64,000 nt of DNA from an uncultured Gammaproteobacteria bacterium (lineage in GTDB: Bacteria > Pseudomonadota > Gammaproteobacteria > Pseudomonadales > Pseudohongiellaceae). A model generated the notes under the pieces. It saw only the letters and a program-made list of their open reading frames with translations. It was not told the DNA's origin and made no database searches. The stretch lies in NCBI GenBank assembly GCA_913048385.1, contig CAJWVZ010000016.1:1-64000 (forward strand), given 5' to 3'. This document shows positions 1 to 11,007 of this stretch, one piece after another. The first letter of the stretch is position 1, and each line of letters starts with the position of its first letter. A program made the position numbers and the translations under genes.

Positions 1-836
1 TCGCTAAATATGACCTCTTCTCCCTTTACGAATAATTCAACGCCAAACAACCCGCGGCCACCTAGTTTTTTGGTTACTTCTGATGCAATTTCCTTTGCCC
101 TATTCAACGCAACATCTGACATTGCCTGCGGCTGCCAAGATTCGCGATAGTCGCCATCTTCTTGTCGATGCCCTATTGGCTCACAGAAACTCACTCCATC
201 AACGTGCTGTGTTGTAAGTAAAGTGATCTCATAGTCAAATTCAACAAAAGCTTCAACGATAACAGCGCCGGCGCCCGCACGGCCCCCATCTTGAGCATAT
301 TTCCAAGCGGCATCAATACCATTGCCCGCTTTTATCGTGCTCTGGCCTTTACCAGAAGAACTCATTATCGGCTTTACAACACAAGGAATTCCAACGGCTT
401 CTACAGATGCTTGATATTCCTCATAAGTTGCTGCGAAACGATACGGAGACGTTGTAATTCCGAGCTCTTCTGCTACCAGCCGTCTTATGCCTTCGCGATT
501 CATAGTGAGCTGTGTTGCGCGAGCGGATGGGACCACATGGAAGCCCTCACTTTCAAGCTTGATCAATGTTTGCGTTGCGATAGCCTCTATCTCGGGAACG
601 ATGAAGTTTGGTTTTTCTAACTCAATAACCCTTCTAAGCTCAAACTCATCCAACATGGAAAACTGATAGCTACGATCCGCGACCTGCATAGCGGGAGCAT
701 TATCATAGCGATCGCAGGCGATCACTTCGACGCCTAACCGTTGAAGTTCTATTGCAACCTCTTTACCGAGCTCGCCGGAACCAAGCAATAAAACCTTTGT
801 CGCTGAGACCGAGAAGGGAGTGCCAATCGTAGTCAT
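1..836 (-). CDS. purT: formate-dependent phosphoribosylglycinamide formyltransferase (GAR transformylase 2), 3' truncated by window edge
   Basis: PurT uses ATP and formate to formylate glycinamide ribonucleotide in purine synthesis; it is a cytoplasmic ATP-grasp enzyme. About 278 residues are visible of roughly 390 usual for the family. The frame opens [19 protein letters not shown], followed by the nucleotide-binding [17 protein letters not shown], the [11 protein letters not shown] segment, and the ATP-grasp lysine and glycine-rich loop [14 protein letters not shown] around residues 152-166. The C-terminal third lies beyond base 1. I chose the ATG at 834-836 because it gives the family-typical N-terminus, although no strong ribosome site precedes it. 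It is the last gene of a minus-strand run that includes the two unknown genes upstream. Family assignment is firm. Confidence 0.93.
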   Translation of the reverse strand, partial: MTTIGTPFSVSATKVLLLGSGELGKEVAIELQRLGVEVIACDRYDNAPAMQVADRSYQFSMLDEFELRRVIELEKPNFIVPEIEAIATQTLIKLESEGFHVVPSARATQLTMNREGIRRLVAEELGITTSPYRFAATYEEYQASVEAVGIPCVVKPIMSSSGKGQSTIKAGNGIDAAWKYAQDGGRAGAGAVIVEAFVEFDYEITLLTTQHVDGVSFCEPIGHRQEDGDYRESWQPQAMSDVALNRAKEIASEVTKKLGGRGLFGVELFVKGEEVIFS

Positions 837-886
837 AACTTTGTCACCATGGGAACATAAATCACAGGTACTCTCGCTTTACATTA

Positions 887-1312
887 CTACTCAGCAGGTT
901 CAAGTGCGATCGGAGTAAATACCAAATCACTGTCAATCTGTCGCCACTCATCGTTTGAAAAACCACTATCTTCAAATTCCTCATACGATGCCCAAAGATC
1001 ATCTGGGATATTCCAGCCTTTATCATCGGTGTGAGTTTCACGGGGCAGACTATATTTACCAACGACTAAAAAGAGTTGCTCTGACACCGAATCATCATTT
1101 TTTGACCGCCACTCGCTAAAAAGTATTTCAGCATCACTAGTAAGGAGATCGTCGACAGTGTAGTCGCACGGCTCTATTCCGATTTCCAATCCATCCTCAG
1201 GGACATGGAAATTAGTTTCCCAACGCTGGTATAAAACACCCGTTAGGACGTGTTCGACGTAGTGAACCCGCTCAAAACTGTCTTCTCTTGTAATGACGAT
1301 ATATTTTTTGAT
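887..1312 (-). CDS. uncharacterised 141-residue protein, apparent ATC (or internal TTG) start
   Basis: I do not recognise this family. The open frame runs from a stop near 1390 to the TGA/TAA end at 887. It contains no ATG at all, and the only ordinary alternative start is TTG at 1187-1189, which would give 100 residues. The translation upstream of that TTG (KKYIVITREDSFERVHYV, then EHVLTGVLYQRWETNFHVPE) looks like ordinary protein. A strong ribosome site GGAGAGG (1322-1328, read on the minus strand) sits nine bases before an ATC codon at 1310-1312, which would start IKKYIVITRED. A good promoter lies at 1387-1415. The protein is acidic, soluble, without signal peptide or membrane helix, with many Trp and Tyr. 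It lies 50 bases upstream of purT on the same strand. A sequencing error or decayed start codon cannot be excluded. Confidence 0.55.
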   Translation of the reverse strand: MKKYIVITREDSFERVHYVEHVLTGVLYQRWETNFHVPEDGLEIGIEPCDYTVDDLLTSDAEILFSEWRSKNDDSVSEQLFLVVGKYSLPRETHTDDKGWNIPDDLWASYEEFEDSGFSNDEWRQIDSDLVFTPIALEPAE

Positions 1313-1386
1313 GTCAGTTGTCCTCTCCGATACTGTTGGTGCAGCTGCAAAATTTCCGACCCTTTGCCTTCGATTCTTGCACTAAA

Positions 1387-1415
1387 GTTATATTGAACTG
1401 TTTCGCTTTAGTCGA
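1387..1415 (-). promoter_or_regulatory. probable sigma-70 promoter for the 887-1312 gene
   Basis: Read on the minus strand, a -35 like TCGACT (1410-1415) and a -10 TATAAC (1387-1392) are separated by 17 bases. Transcription would begin near 1380, leaving a leader of about 68 bases before the ATC codon at 1312. This supports translation beginning upstream of the internal TTG. Confidence 0.5.
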
Positions 1416-1431
1416 ATTAGCACATCTGATC

Positions 1432-1878
1432 CTAAATCCATCTTCTAGTTCTTTTTTTATATCGATCAAACTCCCCGCCAAAAAGTTTTTGCATCGCTAT
1501 TTCTTCTGGGATAATCTGAAACTTAGTGATAAAAAAAGCAAATGCAAGTGACATTGCCGCGCCCCCGACGATATTAAATTTGATTGTGATAGATAGTAAA
1601 ACTAATAGCATTGCAAAATACATTGGATTTCTTGAAATTTTAAAAATTCCTGAAGTAACCAAATGAGACGCTTTTTCTGGTCGCAATGGATTTACTGTAG
1701 TTTTATACGCCTTGAATGATAAGACTGCCGATATCAGCGTAAACAACCCCAAAACCAAAAATAAAAAGCTTATTAAGTTAGTTAGCGATAATACGTATTT
1801 CGGAAAAAACGCTCGAGAAAAATATATTATTAGGCCACACATCAAAGCGATAACCGGAGGGGGAATTCTATTATTCAC
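1432..1878 (-). CDS. isoprenylcysteine carboxyl methyltransferase / phospholipid methyltransferase-like membrane protein
   Basis: A 148-residue membrane protein with hydrophobic segments at about residues 7-24, 32-55, 88-105 and 105-122. It carries the ICMT/PEMT hallmark: the block GIFKISRNPMYFAMLL followed about 35 residues later by IPEEIAMQKLFGGEFDRYKKRTRRWI. In the family these residues bind S-adenosylmethionine and place the methyl acceptor at the membrane surface. Bacterial members of this size methylate unknown substrates, so the acceptor cannot be named. It lies between a small membrane protein (41 bases upstream) and the unknown 887-1312 gene on the same strand. The start ATG at 1876-1878 gives MNNRIPPPVIALM, typical of the family. 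Confidence 0.8.
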   Translation of the reverse strand: MNNRIPPPVIALMCGLIIYFSRAFFPKYVLSLTNLISFLFLVLGLFTLISAVLSFKAYKTTVNPLRPEKASHLVTSGIFKISRNPMYFAMLLVLLSITIKFNIVGGAAMSLAFAFFITKFQIIPEEIAMQKLFGGEFDRYKKRTRRWI

Positions 1879-1919
1879 TATTCTGAATTACTCCACAGTA
1901 CCCGAGCATACAAAAGTGT

Positions 1920-2078
1920 CTACTTTTGCTGCTCATTTCCTTTCTTTAAAAACATTAATGAAGTTGTTGCTAATATTACAAGCATCAAAATTGCAAACTG
2001 CTTTTCTTCAACGATAGCAACAACAAGAATTGCTGCTGCCCACATGATTGAGTTAGAAATTAATAAATTTTTGCTCAT
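1920..2078 (-). CDS. small two-helix membrane protein, unknown
   Basis: A 52-residue frame from the ATG at 2076-2078 to TAG. Two hydrophobic segments, about residues 10-22 (SIMWAAAILVVAI) and 29-44 (AILMLVILATTSLMFL), are joined by a charged VEEKQ turn, and the chain ends in KKGNEQQK, so both ends would probably face the cytoplasm. I do not recognise a family. It fits tightly between glmS (stop 19 bases upstream) and the ICMT-like gene (start 41 bases downstream) on the same strand, which argues it is a real gene. The ribosome site is weak (AAAGAAG about 11 bases upstream). It may act with the neighbouring membrane methyltransferase, but that is inference. Confidence 0.5.
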   Translation of the reverse strand: MSKNLLISNSIMWAAAILVVAIVEEKQFAILMLVILATTSLMFLKKGNEQQK

Positions 2079-2097
2079 ACTATGTAAACTTCTTTAT

Positions 2098-3933
2098 CTA
2101 CTCTACCGTAACTGATTTGGCTAGATTTCTAGGATGGTCGACATCTGTACCTTTGGTCAATGCGACATGGTATGCCAGTAACTGCAATGGAATTGTGAAA
2201 ACAAGAGGAGCCAAAATTTCTGGACAACTTGGAACGTTTATCACCCTACAACTTTTATCACTTTTATACTTTATACTTTCGTCTGCGAAAACGTATAACC
2301 TGCCACCACGGGCACTCACTTCTGACAGATTTGCTTTAAGTTTGCTCAGCAAGTCGTTATTAGGAGCAACAGCAATTACAGGCATCTTGTTATCGACTAA
2401 AGCAAGCGGGCCGTGCTTTAGCTCTCCAGCTTGATAGGCTTCTGCATGAATATAGGAAATTTCCTTAAGCTTTAGAGCGCCTTCTTTTGCTACTGGGTAC
2501 TGAGCTCCTCTACCTAAAAACAAGCTATGATTTTTTTTCGAAAACTGCTTTGCAATGGTTTTGATGCTTTTGTTTAACTTCAGTGTTTTTTCGATAAGAG
2601 TTGGGAGTTGATGAAGCTGCGAGACTAGCTCCTTCTCCTCTTTTGCTGAAAGCCCTGAGCGGCGGCCCAAAACAACAGATAATAATAAAAGAACGCTTAA
2701 CTGTGTACTGAATGCTTTAGTAGATGCAACACCAACCTCTGTGCCAGCCATTGTAAGAAGGCACAAATCTGATTCTCTCACTAAAGCGCTAGTAGCAACG
2801 TTGCAGATTGATAGGCTTGCTAGGTACTGAAACTTTTTTGAGTATTTAAGTGCCGCTAAGGTATCCGCAGTTTCTCCTGACTGAGATATTGTAACAAACA
2901 AAGTACCGGGCTGACTTACAATACTTCGGTAACGATAATCGCTTGCAACGTCAACCTGGCACGGGAGTTTTGCGACGGATTCTAGCCAGTATTTCGCAAT
3001 TAATCCTGCATGGTAGCTCGTGCCACACGCTACAATTTGTACATGCTTTACTTTGTCAAAGACTTTATCAGCATTTAAACCAAACGCTTGTTCAAGAACT
3101 TTTGTTTTACTTATACGACCTATAAGAGTTTCTCTTATTGACTTTGGCTGCTCATATATCTCCTTCAACATAAAATGTTGAAACTTTCCCTTATCGTAAC
3201 CTACGTCATTTCGAGGAATCGTTGTAATCGCACGCCTTACCCGGCGAGCCTTATGCCATATCGACACATCATCAAGAGTAATTGATGCTACGTCGCCTTC
3301 CTCTAAATAGATAAATCTATCTGTAACTTGTCCTAAGGCAGCAGGGTCAGAAGCGACAAAGTTTTCGCCAATGCCAACCCCAATAATTAGCGGACTACCA
3401 CTACGAGCCGCAATGATTTGATTAGGGTTCCTCTTGTCGAAAACACACAAACCGTAGGCGCCGTGCAAATCTTTTATAATACCTTTTACAGCTTGTAATA
3501 AAGAAGATTTGTGTTGAGCCCTGTAACAATGAATAGCATGTGCGATTATTTCTGTATCGGTATCGGAAGAAAATTTATAGCCTTTTTTTTTCAACCCACT
3601 TCGAAAAGTTTCATGGTTTTCAATAATTCCGTTATGTACAACAGCTATTTCATTTCGCGATATGTGAGGGTGTGCATTCGCTTTAGTTGGTTTTCCATGC
3701 GTAGCCCACCGCGTATGCGCAAGGCCTATCCGACCAGTAACTTTCTTGCTCTGTGTCGCATTTATCAGTTCCGCAACTTTGCCAACAGATTTTATTACTT
3801 GTAACTGGTTGCGCTCGGGGCTGAGAGTCACCATTCCCGAGGAGTCATAACCGCGGTACTCAAGACGCTTCAGACCCTCCAGAAGAATCTCTCGAACTTC
3901 CCTTTGAGCAATAGCACAAACAATTCCACACAT
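2098..3933 (-). CDS. glmS: glutamine-fructose-6-phosphate aminotransferase (isomerizing)
   Basis: GlmS converts fructose-6-phosphate and glutamine to glucosamine-6-phosphate, the first step toward UDP-GlcNAc for peptidoglycan and lipid A. At 611 residues it has the usual length. The N-terminal glutaminase domain begins MCGIVCAIAQREV with the nucleophile Cys2, and shows THGKPTKANAHPH and the DTDTEIIAH motif. Two SIS sugar-isomerase domains follow, with CGTSYHAGL, the TISQSGETADTL phosphate-binding loop, and LGRGAQYPVAKEGALKLKE. The C-terminus ends DVDHPRNLAKSVTVE as in the family. It lies 19 bases after glmU on the same strand. I saw no glmS ribozyme in the short gap, as expected outside Firmicutes. 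Confidence 0.98.
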   Translation of the reverse strand: MCGIVCAIAQREVREILLEGLKRLEYRGYDSSGMVTLSPERNQLQVIKSVGKVAELINATQSKKVTGRIGLAHTRWATHGKPTKANAHPHISRNEIAVVHNGIIENHETFRSGLKKKGYKFSSDTDTEIIAHAIHCYRAQHKSSLLQAVKGIIKDLHGAYGLCVFDKRNPNQIIAARSGSPLIIGVGIGENFVASDPAALGQVTDRFIYLEEGDVASITLDDVSIWHKARRVRRAITTIPRNDVGYDKGKFQHFMLKEIYEQPKSIRETLIGRISKTKVLEQAFGLNADKVFDKVKHVQIVACGTSYHAGLIAKYWLESVAKLPCQVDVASDYRYRSIVSQPGTLFVTISQSGETADTLAALKYSKKFQYLASLSICNVATSALVRESDLCLLTMAGTEVGVASTKAFSTQLSVLLLLSVVLGRRSGLSAKEEKELVSQLHQLPTLIEKTLKLNKSIKTIAKQFSKKNHSLFLGRGAQYPVAKEGALKLKEISYIHAEAYQAGELKHGPLALVDNKMPVIAVAPNNDLLSKLKANLSEVSARGGRLYVFADESIKYKSDKSCRVINVPSCPEILAPLVFTIPLQLLAYHVALTKGTDVDHPRNLAKSVTVE

Positions 3934-3952
3934 AGTGTATCCCTACGTTCTA

Positions 3953-5335
3953 CTATTTTTCCTTCTTAGGTTTTTCCCATCCCTCGATGTTTCGCTGCGC
4001 GGAACGTCCAACCGCGAGATTCTGATTGGGGACAGGTTTGCTTACGGACGAACCTGCAGCAATAAAGGCATCGTCACCAATTGAAACCGGTGCAATCAAC
4101 ACACAATTTGAGCCAACAAAAACTCTGTCGCCAAGCGTTGTGTGGTGCTTGTCCACACCATCATAGTTACAAAAGATCGTTCCCGCCCCAATGTTACAGG
4201 CATCTCCGATGGTAGCATCGCCAATGTAGGCTAAATGGTTGGCTTTGGACCCAGTACCGATTACAGAATTTTTAACTTCCACAAAATTTCCAATCTTAGA
4301 TCGATTCTTCAGTATTGTTCCCGGTCGGAGCCGTGCGTTAGGGCCAATCATCACATCATCTTCAATAATCGCTCCCTCAATGACGCACCCAGACAAAATA
4401 GTCACTCCAGAACCAATTTTAGTATTGGATATGCAGCTATTGGGGCCAACCAAAACATCATTCCCAATGGTGACGTCTCCAGTCAGAATTACGTTAACGT
4501 CTAACGTTAAATTAGCTCCATGAACCAATTCTCCCCTAATATCGAGCCGAGTAGGGTCCATTACTTTCGCGCCAGATGCCAGAATCTTTTGGGCTTCCTG
4601 CATTTGAAAATGTCGCTCTAAAATACATAACTGCAGCTTATCGTTAACACCCTGCACCTCAAACTCATCACCAGTGCATATTGAGTCAACCGAAAAACCC
4701 TGATCGACCGCATGAGAGACAATGTCAGTTAAATAATATTCAGCTTGACTATTGTCATTTGCTAAAGCATCGACCCATTCCCGCAATTTCCCCGTCGGCG
4801 CAAGCATAATACCGGTATTAATTTCCCCAATTAATCGCTGCTCATCCGTTGCATCTTTATCCTCAACAATTGCCGCAATCGCCCCATCATCAGTTCTAAT
4901 AATTCGACCTAACCCATCAGGGTTGTCAGTCTCAAGCGTAACCAATGAGAGTGATTCTCTATTTCGGTCTATTAAATCAAGGAGGGTTTCCGGTGTGATA
5001 AGAGGAACATCTCCGTACAAAACTAAAAAAAGATCTGGCTGAATTGATGGATCGATTTGATCTAATGTTTGCTGAACGGCATGACCCGTGCCAAGTTGTC
5101 GGTCTTGATATACGATATTGTGACAAATTGATGTTTTTCTTTGCGATAAATATTCCCGCACCTTTTCAGATCCGTGACCCAAAACGACATGAATTTTATC
5201 GCAAGGTAACGACTCCGCGGTCAATAAAACATGCTCGAGCATTGGCCGTCCACCAAGCTCGTGCATTACCTTGGGTTCTGAGGAGCTCATCCTCGAGCCC
5301 TTTCCCGCAGCAAGGATCACGACTTCTAGTTTCAT
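3953..5335 (-). CDS. glmU: bifunctional UDP-N-acetylglucosamine pyrophosphorylase / glucosamine-1-phosphate N-acetyltransferase
   Basis: GlmU acetylates glucosamine-1-phosphate and then couples it to UTP, giving UDP-GlcNAc. The 460-residue protein has the N-terminal nucleotidyltransferase signature LAAGKGSRMSSSEPKVMH, with YGDVPLITPETL and a GEINTGIML region. A C-terminal left-handed beta helix of hexapeptide repeats follows (about 255-440), including IGPNARLRPGT, IGNFVEVKNSVIG and GAGTIFCNYDGVDKH. The gene sits between the atp operon and glmS, an order typical of Pseudomonas relatives. A strong terminator separates it from atpC, so it probably has its own promoter in the 117-base gap. Length and both domains are complete. 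Confidence 0.97.
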   Translation of the reverse strand: MKLEVVILAAGKGSRMSSSEPKVMHELGGRPMLEHVLLTAESLPCDKIHVVLGHGSEKVREYLSQRKTSICHNIVYQDRQLGTGHAVQQTLDQIDPSIQPDLFLVLYGDVPLITPETLLDLIDRNRESLSLVTLETDNPDGLGRIIRTDDGAIAAIVEDKDATDEQRLIGEINTGIMLAPTGKLREWVDALANDNSQAEYYLTDIVSHAVDQGFSVDSICTGDEFEVQGVNDKLQLCILERHFQMQEAQKILASGAKVMDPTRLDIRGELVHGANLTLDVNVILTGDVTIGNDVLVGPNSCISNTKIGSGVTILSGCVIEGAIIEDDVMIGPNARLRPGTILKNRSKIGNFVEVKNSVIGTGSKANHLAYIGDATIGDACNIGAGTIFCNYDGVDKHHTTLGDRVFVGSNCVLIAPVSIGDDAFIAAGSSVSKPVPNQNLAVGRSAQRNIEGWEKPKKEK

Positions 5336-5402
5336 AGTTCTTATACTCTACGTCTGCCTATTTCTAGGTAAAAACTTTATATTTATCCTCAGTGCCGAAC
5401 GT

Positions 5403-5427
5403 AAAAAGGGCAGCTTACGCCACCCTT
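5403..5427 (-). terminator. intrinsic terminator of the atp operon
   Basis: Read on the minus strand, 26 bases after the atpC stop, the arms AAGGGTGGC and GCTGCCCTT pair over nine positions (two are G-U) around a GTAA tetraloop of the GNRA type. A run of T follows directly. This is a textbook rho-independent terminator, positioned to end the atp transcript before glmU. Confidence 0.8.
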
Positions 5428-5452
5428 CTCTCAAACAAACACTTCAAAAAAC

Positions 5453-5866
5453 TTATCTTTTAAGCTGTCTAATAGCTCGAAGTTTCGCTGCCGCTTCGGC
5501 GAGTTGAGTCGCTGCTGCACTGTAATCAAAATCTGCATGTCGATTCTCTATTGCTTTTTCGGCATCTTCCACCGCTTGCGAAGCTGCAGCCTCATCCATG
5601 TCATTTGCTCGAAGCGCTGTATCTGCGAGCAGAGTCGTAATGGTTGGTTGGACTTCTAAGAAGCCTCCCGAAACGTAAAATATCTGCTCTTCTCCACCCT
5701 CCAAGACAAGCTTAACGGGCCCGGGTATGAGTGCGGTTAATAGCGGGGCATGCCCTGGGACAATGCCGAGGTCGCCGAGCGCACCTGTCGCAACCATCAT
5801 TTCAACGGTTCCAGAGAAAATATTTTTCTCTGCGCTAACGATATCACACTGAAATGTTGTAGCCAT
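5453..5866 (-). CDS. atpC: F1Fo ATP synthase epsilon subunit
   Basis: Epsilon is part of the central rotor stalk of F1 and also an inhibitor of ATP hydrolysis. The 137 residues show the N-terminal beta-sandwich ([19 protein letters not shown], then [21 protein letters not shown]), and the C-terminal helical hairpin ([32 protein letters not shown]). It is the last gene of the atp operon, 72 bases after atpD, and is followed by a clear terminator. Length is normal. Confidence 0.96.
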   Translation of the reverse strand: MATTFQCDIVSAEKNIFSGTVEMMVATGALGDLGIVPGHAPLLTALIPGPVKLVLEGGEEQIFYVSGGFLEVQPTITTLLADTALRANDMDEAAASQAVEDAEKAIENRHADFDYSAAATQLAEAAAKLRAIRQLKR

Positions 5867-5938
5867 ACTAGTTGCTCATTTAATAATCGAGTTTAGCGAG
5901 GTCAAAATTGTGCCATCCACTCGTGCTTAAGATCCTGT

Positions 5939-7363
<1,425 letters not shown>

Positions 7364-7406
7364 CTATACAATTAAAAAACTATAAAAAAACCACTATTCT
7401 AATGTT

Positions 7407-8267
7407 CTAAACAGCAGAAGCCCCACCAACAATCTCTGACAGCTCTTGTGTAATTGCCGCTTGACGAGCCTTGTTATAGGCCAGTTGCAACCCATCAATC
7501 AGATCCCCCGCATTTTCAGTAGCGCTCTTCATCGCAATCATTCGGGCTGCCTGCTCGCACGAATTGTTTTCAACCACAGCTTGGTAAACCTGCGACTCAA
7601 CATATCGATCCAAGAGTCCATCAAGAAGTGCCTGAGCATCAGGTTCGTACAAATAGTCCCAGTACCCCTTAAAACTTTCATCTTCAGATGCTTGCAAAGG
7701 AAGCAGCTGCTCAACCACTGGTGTCTGCGTCATCGTATTGACAAACTTGTTACCTATAACATGGACCTCATCAAGCTCGCCTGCCTCAAACTTATCTAGC
7801 ATCACCTTCACAACACCAACCACATCTATCGCGCTTGGTGCTTCGCCAATATTTCGCTTTGAGGCCAGAACATTCCCCCCAAAGTTCTTAAAAAAACCGA
7901 CCGCCTTAGCACCGATCGCGCACAAATCAACCTCCATCCCTGAATCAAAATTCTGCTTCATGGTCGACATGGCCAATCTAAATGTGTTCGTGTTTAAGCC
8001 CCCACAAAGGCCACGGTCAGTAGAAACAACGATGTAACCAACTCTTTTAACAGGACGAACTTCAAAAAAGACATGGCTATACTCGGGGGTAGCTAAAGCA
8101 ATATGCCCAATCACAGCACGAATGCGCTGCGCATAAGGCTTTCCAAGCTCCATTCGGTCCTGAGCTTTACGCATTTTGCTCGCAGCAACCATCTCCATGG
8201 CACTTGTGATCTTTTGAGTATTTTTAATACTTGAGATCTGTGTACGAATTTCTTTTCCGCTTGCCAT
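7407..8267 (-). CDS. atpG: F1Fo ATP synthase gamma subunit
   Basis: Gamma is the asymmetric rotor shaft inside the alpha3beta3 ring. The 286 residues begin [36 protein letters not shown] and end with the conserved helix [36 protein letters not shown]. The central [10 protein letters not shown] motif is present. Length and start match the family; it lies 47 bases after atpA. Confidence 0.97.
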   Translation of the reverse strand: MASGKEIRTQISSIKNTQKITSAMEMVAASKMRKAQDRMELGKPYAQRIRAVIGHIALATPEYSHVFFEVRPVKRVGYIVVSTDRGLCGGLNTNTFRLAMSTMKQNFDSGMEVDLCAIGAKAVGFFKNFGGNVLASKRNIGEAPSAIDVVGVVKVMLDKFEAGELDEVHVIGNKFVNTMTQTPVVEQLLPLQASEDESFKGYWDYLYEPDAQALLDGLLDRYVESQVYQAVVENNSCEQAARMIAMKSATENAGDLIDGLQLAYNKARQAAITQELSEIVGGASAV

Positions 8268-8314
8268 TAATCAGGATTCTCGCCTTGGTTGGAAAAATTT
8301 TTGCTACTAGCACA

Positions 8315-9859
8315 TTACCAGGTTTGCGTTGATTTGAACTTCCCAAGCGCCTCTGAAAACTTTGAAGCAATGTCGTCACCGTAATCGCCTGTATCGTTTA
8401 TCCGCTCCATAAGGTCAGCATGTTCGCTGTTCATGAAAGCCAAAAGAGAAGCTTCAAAATCTAAAACCTTGTTAAGAGGAACCTCTTTCAAATGGCCTTC
8501 GTTCGCCGCAAAAATCACTATGCCCATTTCAGCAACGGACATAGGTGAATACTGTTTCTGCTTCATCAGCTCAGTGACGCGCTGCCCGTGCTCCAATTGA
8601 GACCGAGTAGCTTCGTCCAAGTCAGACGCGAACTGAGCAAATGCTGCTAGTTCTCGATACTGCGCTAACGCAATCCTAATTCCGCCACCAAGCTTTCTTA
8701 TTATTTTTGTCTGCGCAGCACCACCGACCCTCGACACCGATATCCCTGGGTTCATAGCAGGCCGAATCCCTGCATTAAAAAGATCAGTCTCTAAAAATAT
8801 CTGCCCATCTGTAATAGAAATAACGTTCGTAGGTACAAAGGCAGAAACATCACCTGCCTGCGTTTCAATGATGGGAAGCGCCGTTAAAGATCCAGTTTTT
8901 CCTTTAACTTCTCCGTTCGTCATTTTCTCAACGTACTCAGCGCTGACTCTTGAAGCCCTCTCCAACAACCTAGAGTGAAGATAAAAAACATCCCCAGGAT
9001 AAGCCTCTCGGCCAGGCGGTCGACGGAGCAAGAGCGAAATCTGTCTATAAGCTACCGCCTGTTTTGACAGATCGTCATAAATAATAAGCGCGTCTTCACC
9101 GCGGTCGCGATAAAACTCGCCCATTGAGCAACCCGCATAGGGAGCAATAAACTGCATCGATGCTGGGTCCGAAGCAGACGCAGCGACAACAGTGGTGTAC
9201 TCCATTGCATTATTTTCCTCAAGCTTACGCACGACACCCGCAATTGAAGACGCCTTCTGGCCAACAGCAACATAAATGCACTTTATATTTTTGCCTCTCT
9301 GATTAATTATTGTATCGACAGCAACGGCTGTCTTGCCGACCTGTCTGTCGCCAATAATCAGTTCTCGCTGGCCTCTGCCAACAGGAGTCATCGCATCAAT
9401 AGATTTCAAACCGGTTTGCACTGGTTCATCGACCGATTGTCTCGCAATAACACCGGGAGCAACCTTTTCAACAGGCGCCGTGATTTTAGCGTCAATAGCG
9501 CCTTTGCCATCAATTGGCTTACCAAGCGCATCGACCACACGCCCCTCAAGCTCTGGGCCCACTGGAACTTCTAGAATCCGCTGTGTACAGCGACAAGTCT
9601 GACCTTCAGCGAGAGCCAGGTAATCACCAAGTACAACTGCTCCAACAGAGTCACGCTCCAAATTTAGGGCCATGCCATATATGCCACCCTCAAACTCGAT
9701 CATTTCACCATACATCACATCTGCCAGCCCATGTATTCGGATAATCCCATCAGAGACACTGACAATCGTCCCTTCATTTTTGGACTGCACCGACACATCA
9801 AGGTCGTCAATTCGCTGTTTTATAATTTCACTGATTTCTGATGGGTTCAGTTCTTGCAT
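8315..9859 (-). CDS. atpA: F1Fo ATP synthase alpha subunit
   Basis: Alpha forms the non-catalytic nucleotide-binding half of the F1 hexamer. At 514 residues it is full length. It starts [17 protein letters not shown], has the P-loop [15 protein letters not shown] near residues 170-184, the Walker B region [18 protein letters not shown], and the conserved [21 protein letters not shown] and [13 protein letters not shown] stretches. It lies 17 bases downstream of atpH. Confidence 0.98.
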   Translation of the reverse strand: MQELNPSEISEIIKQRIDDLDVSVQSKNEGTIVSVSDGIIRIHGLADVMYGEMIEFEGGIYGMALNLERDSVGAVVLGDYLALAEGQTCRCTQRILEVPVGPELEGRVVDALGKPIDGKGAIDAKITAPVEKVAPGVIARQSVDEPVQTGLKSIDAMTPVGRGQRELIIGDRQVGKTAVAVDTIINQRGKNIKCIYVAVGQKASSIAGVVRKLEENNAMEYTTVVAASASDPASMQFIAPYAGCSMGEFYRDRGEDALIIYDDLSKQAVAYRQISLLLRRPPGREAYPGDVFYLHSRLLERASRVSAEYVEKMTNGEVKGKTGSLTALPIIETQAGDVSAFVPTNVISITDGQIFLETDLFNAGIRPAMNPGISVSRVGGAAQTKIIRKLGGGIRIALAQYRELAAFAQFASDLDEATRSQLEHGQRVTELMKQKQYSPMSVAEMGIVIFAANEGHLKEVPLNKVLDFEASLLAFMNSEHADLMERINDTGDYGDDIASKFSEALGKFKSTQTW

Positions 9860-9876
9860 GCTAGGTTCCTAATTTT

Positions 9877-10413
9877 TCAGGAGTTAATTGATTCGGTTAA
9901 CTTTTCTAGTTTTCCGCGTACTGAGCTGTCGATTACCGTATCACCAGCTCTAATAATGGCTCCGCCAATTAAGCTTGGATCAACCGCAGAAATAACGCTT
10001 ACCTCTCTGTTCAAATTTTTCTTTAACGCTTCAACAAGACTTTCAAGAGTCTCAGGGCCTACTTCAAAAGCAGTTGTGATAACAGCTTCTATTGATTTTT
10101 CTTCTTGCGCCCGGAATTCCTCAAATAGGCCTGAGACTTCACCAAGAAGAGGCAATCGTCCATGGTACGCTAAAATTTGTATAAAGCTTTTTACTGAGTC
10201 AGAGATTTCATTACCAAAAAGCTTTGTGAAAGTAGCAGCCTGGTCTTCCGCAGTGAGTAGCGGTGAGCAGAGAACCTCACGAACTTTAGTATCGTCCGCT
10301 ACTAGCGCAATATCCCTTAGTGATTTTGACCATGAAGCCAAATTGTCGTTATCGCGCGCCGATTGAAATGCAGCCTTTGCATAAGGTCTAGCAAGCGTTA
10401 CCGGTTCTGCCAT
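9877..10413 (-). CDS. atpH: F1Fo ATP synthase delta subunit
   Basis: Delta (OSCP equivalent) connects the peripheral stalk to the top of F1. The 178 residues show the family N-terminus MAEPVTLARPYAKAAFQSA and the C-terminal block DPSLIGGAIIRAGDTVIDSSVRGKLEKL. Its position between atpF and atpA and normal length settle the call. Confidence 0.96.
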   Translation of the reverse strand: MAEPVTLARPYAKAAFQSARDNDNLASWSKSLRDIALVADDTKVREVLCSPLLTAEDQAATFTKLFGNEISDSVKSFIQILAYHGRLPLLGEVSGLFEEFRAQEEKSIEAVITTAFEVGPETLESLVEALKKNLNREVSVISAVDPSLIGGAIIRAGDTVIDSSVRGKLEKLTESINS

Positions 10414-10473
10414 ATCAAACCTAACCTGTCATCGGCCACAGTACCGGCCATTAGTTTTTATTTTTCACAAGCC

Positions 10474-10944
10474 TTAGAGATCGGAGGCTAAACTCTTTAA
10501 TAATTCTTCGTTGGCTGCTTCATCAATTGACTTTTGCAAAATCTTCTCTGCACCGGCAATAGCAATTGAAGCAACTTGGGCGCGAAGCGCTTCTTTCGCT
10601 CTATTGGCTTGTTGTTCTACCTCAGCTTCTGCCGCAGAAATTAACCGCTGGCCTTCAGCCCGCGCCTGCTCTTTCGCTTCATCGACTATCTGATTCGCGC
10701 GCCGCTTCGCTTGCTCTACTATTTCGGATGCCTCTTGCTTAGCTATTTCGCGTTCCTCGCCAGCCTTTTCTTGGGCAGCAGCTAAATCTAATTTTGCTCT
10801 AGAAGCAGCTTCCAGACCATCTGCTATTTTCTTTTTGCGCTCCTCGAGGGCAGCAACAATTGGAGGCCAAACCACCTTCATACAAAAATAAGCAAAGAGC
10901 AGGAAGGCTATGCTTTGACCTAGCACTGTAGCATTTAGGTTCAT
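10474..10944 (-). CDS. atpF: F1Fo ATP synthase b subunit
   Basis: Subunit b is the membrane-anchored peripheral stalk. The 156 residues begin [21 protein letters not shown] with a single N-terminal membrane helix and continue [23 protein letters not shown] into a long charged helix rich in Ala, Glu, Lys and Arg. This is the expected coiled-coil dimerisation region, at about residues 30-150. It lies between atpE and atpH, with family-typical length. Confidence 0.97.
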   Translation of the reverse strand: MNLNATVLGQSIAFLLFAYFCMKVVWPPIVAALEERKKKIADGLEAASRAKLDLAAAQEKAGEEREIAKQEASEIVEQAKRRANQIVDEAKEQARAEGQRLISAAEAEVEQQANRAKEALRAQVASIAIAGAEKILQKSIDEAANEELLKSLASDL

Positions 10945-11007
10945 TGTTCCCCCTGAATCAGCTCAAATAAATTTTATTACGAATTTAAAAGTAGCTAGAT
11001 GTGTCTG

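Noticed and set aside
291-620. 109-codon plus-strand frame in purT
   Set aside because: Antisense shadow of the well-conserved purT frame.
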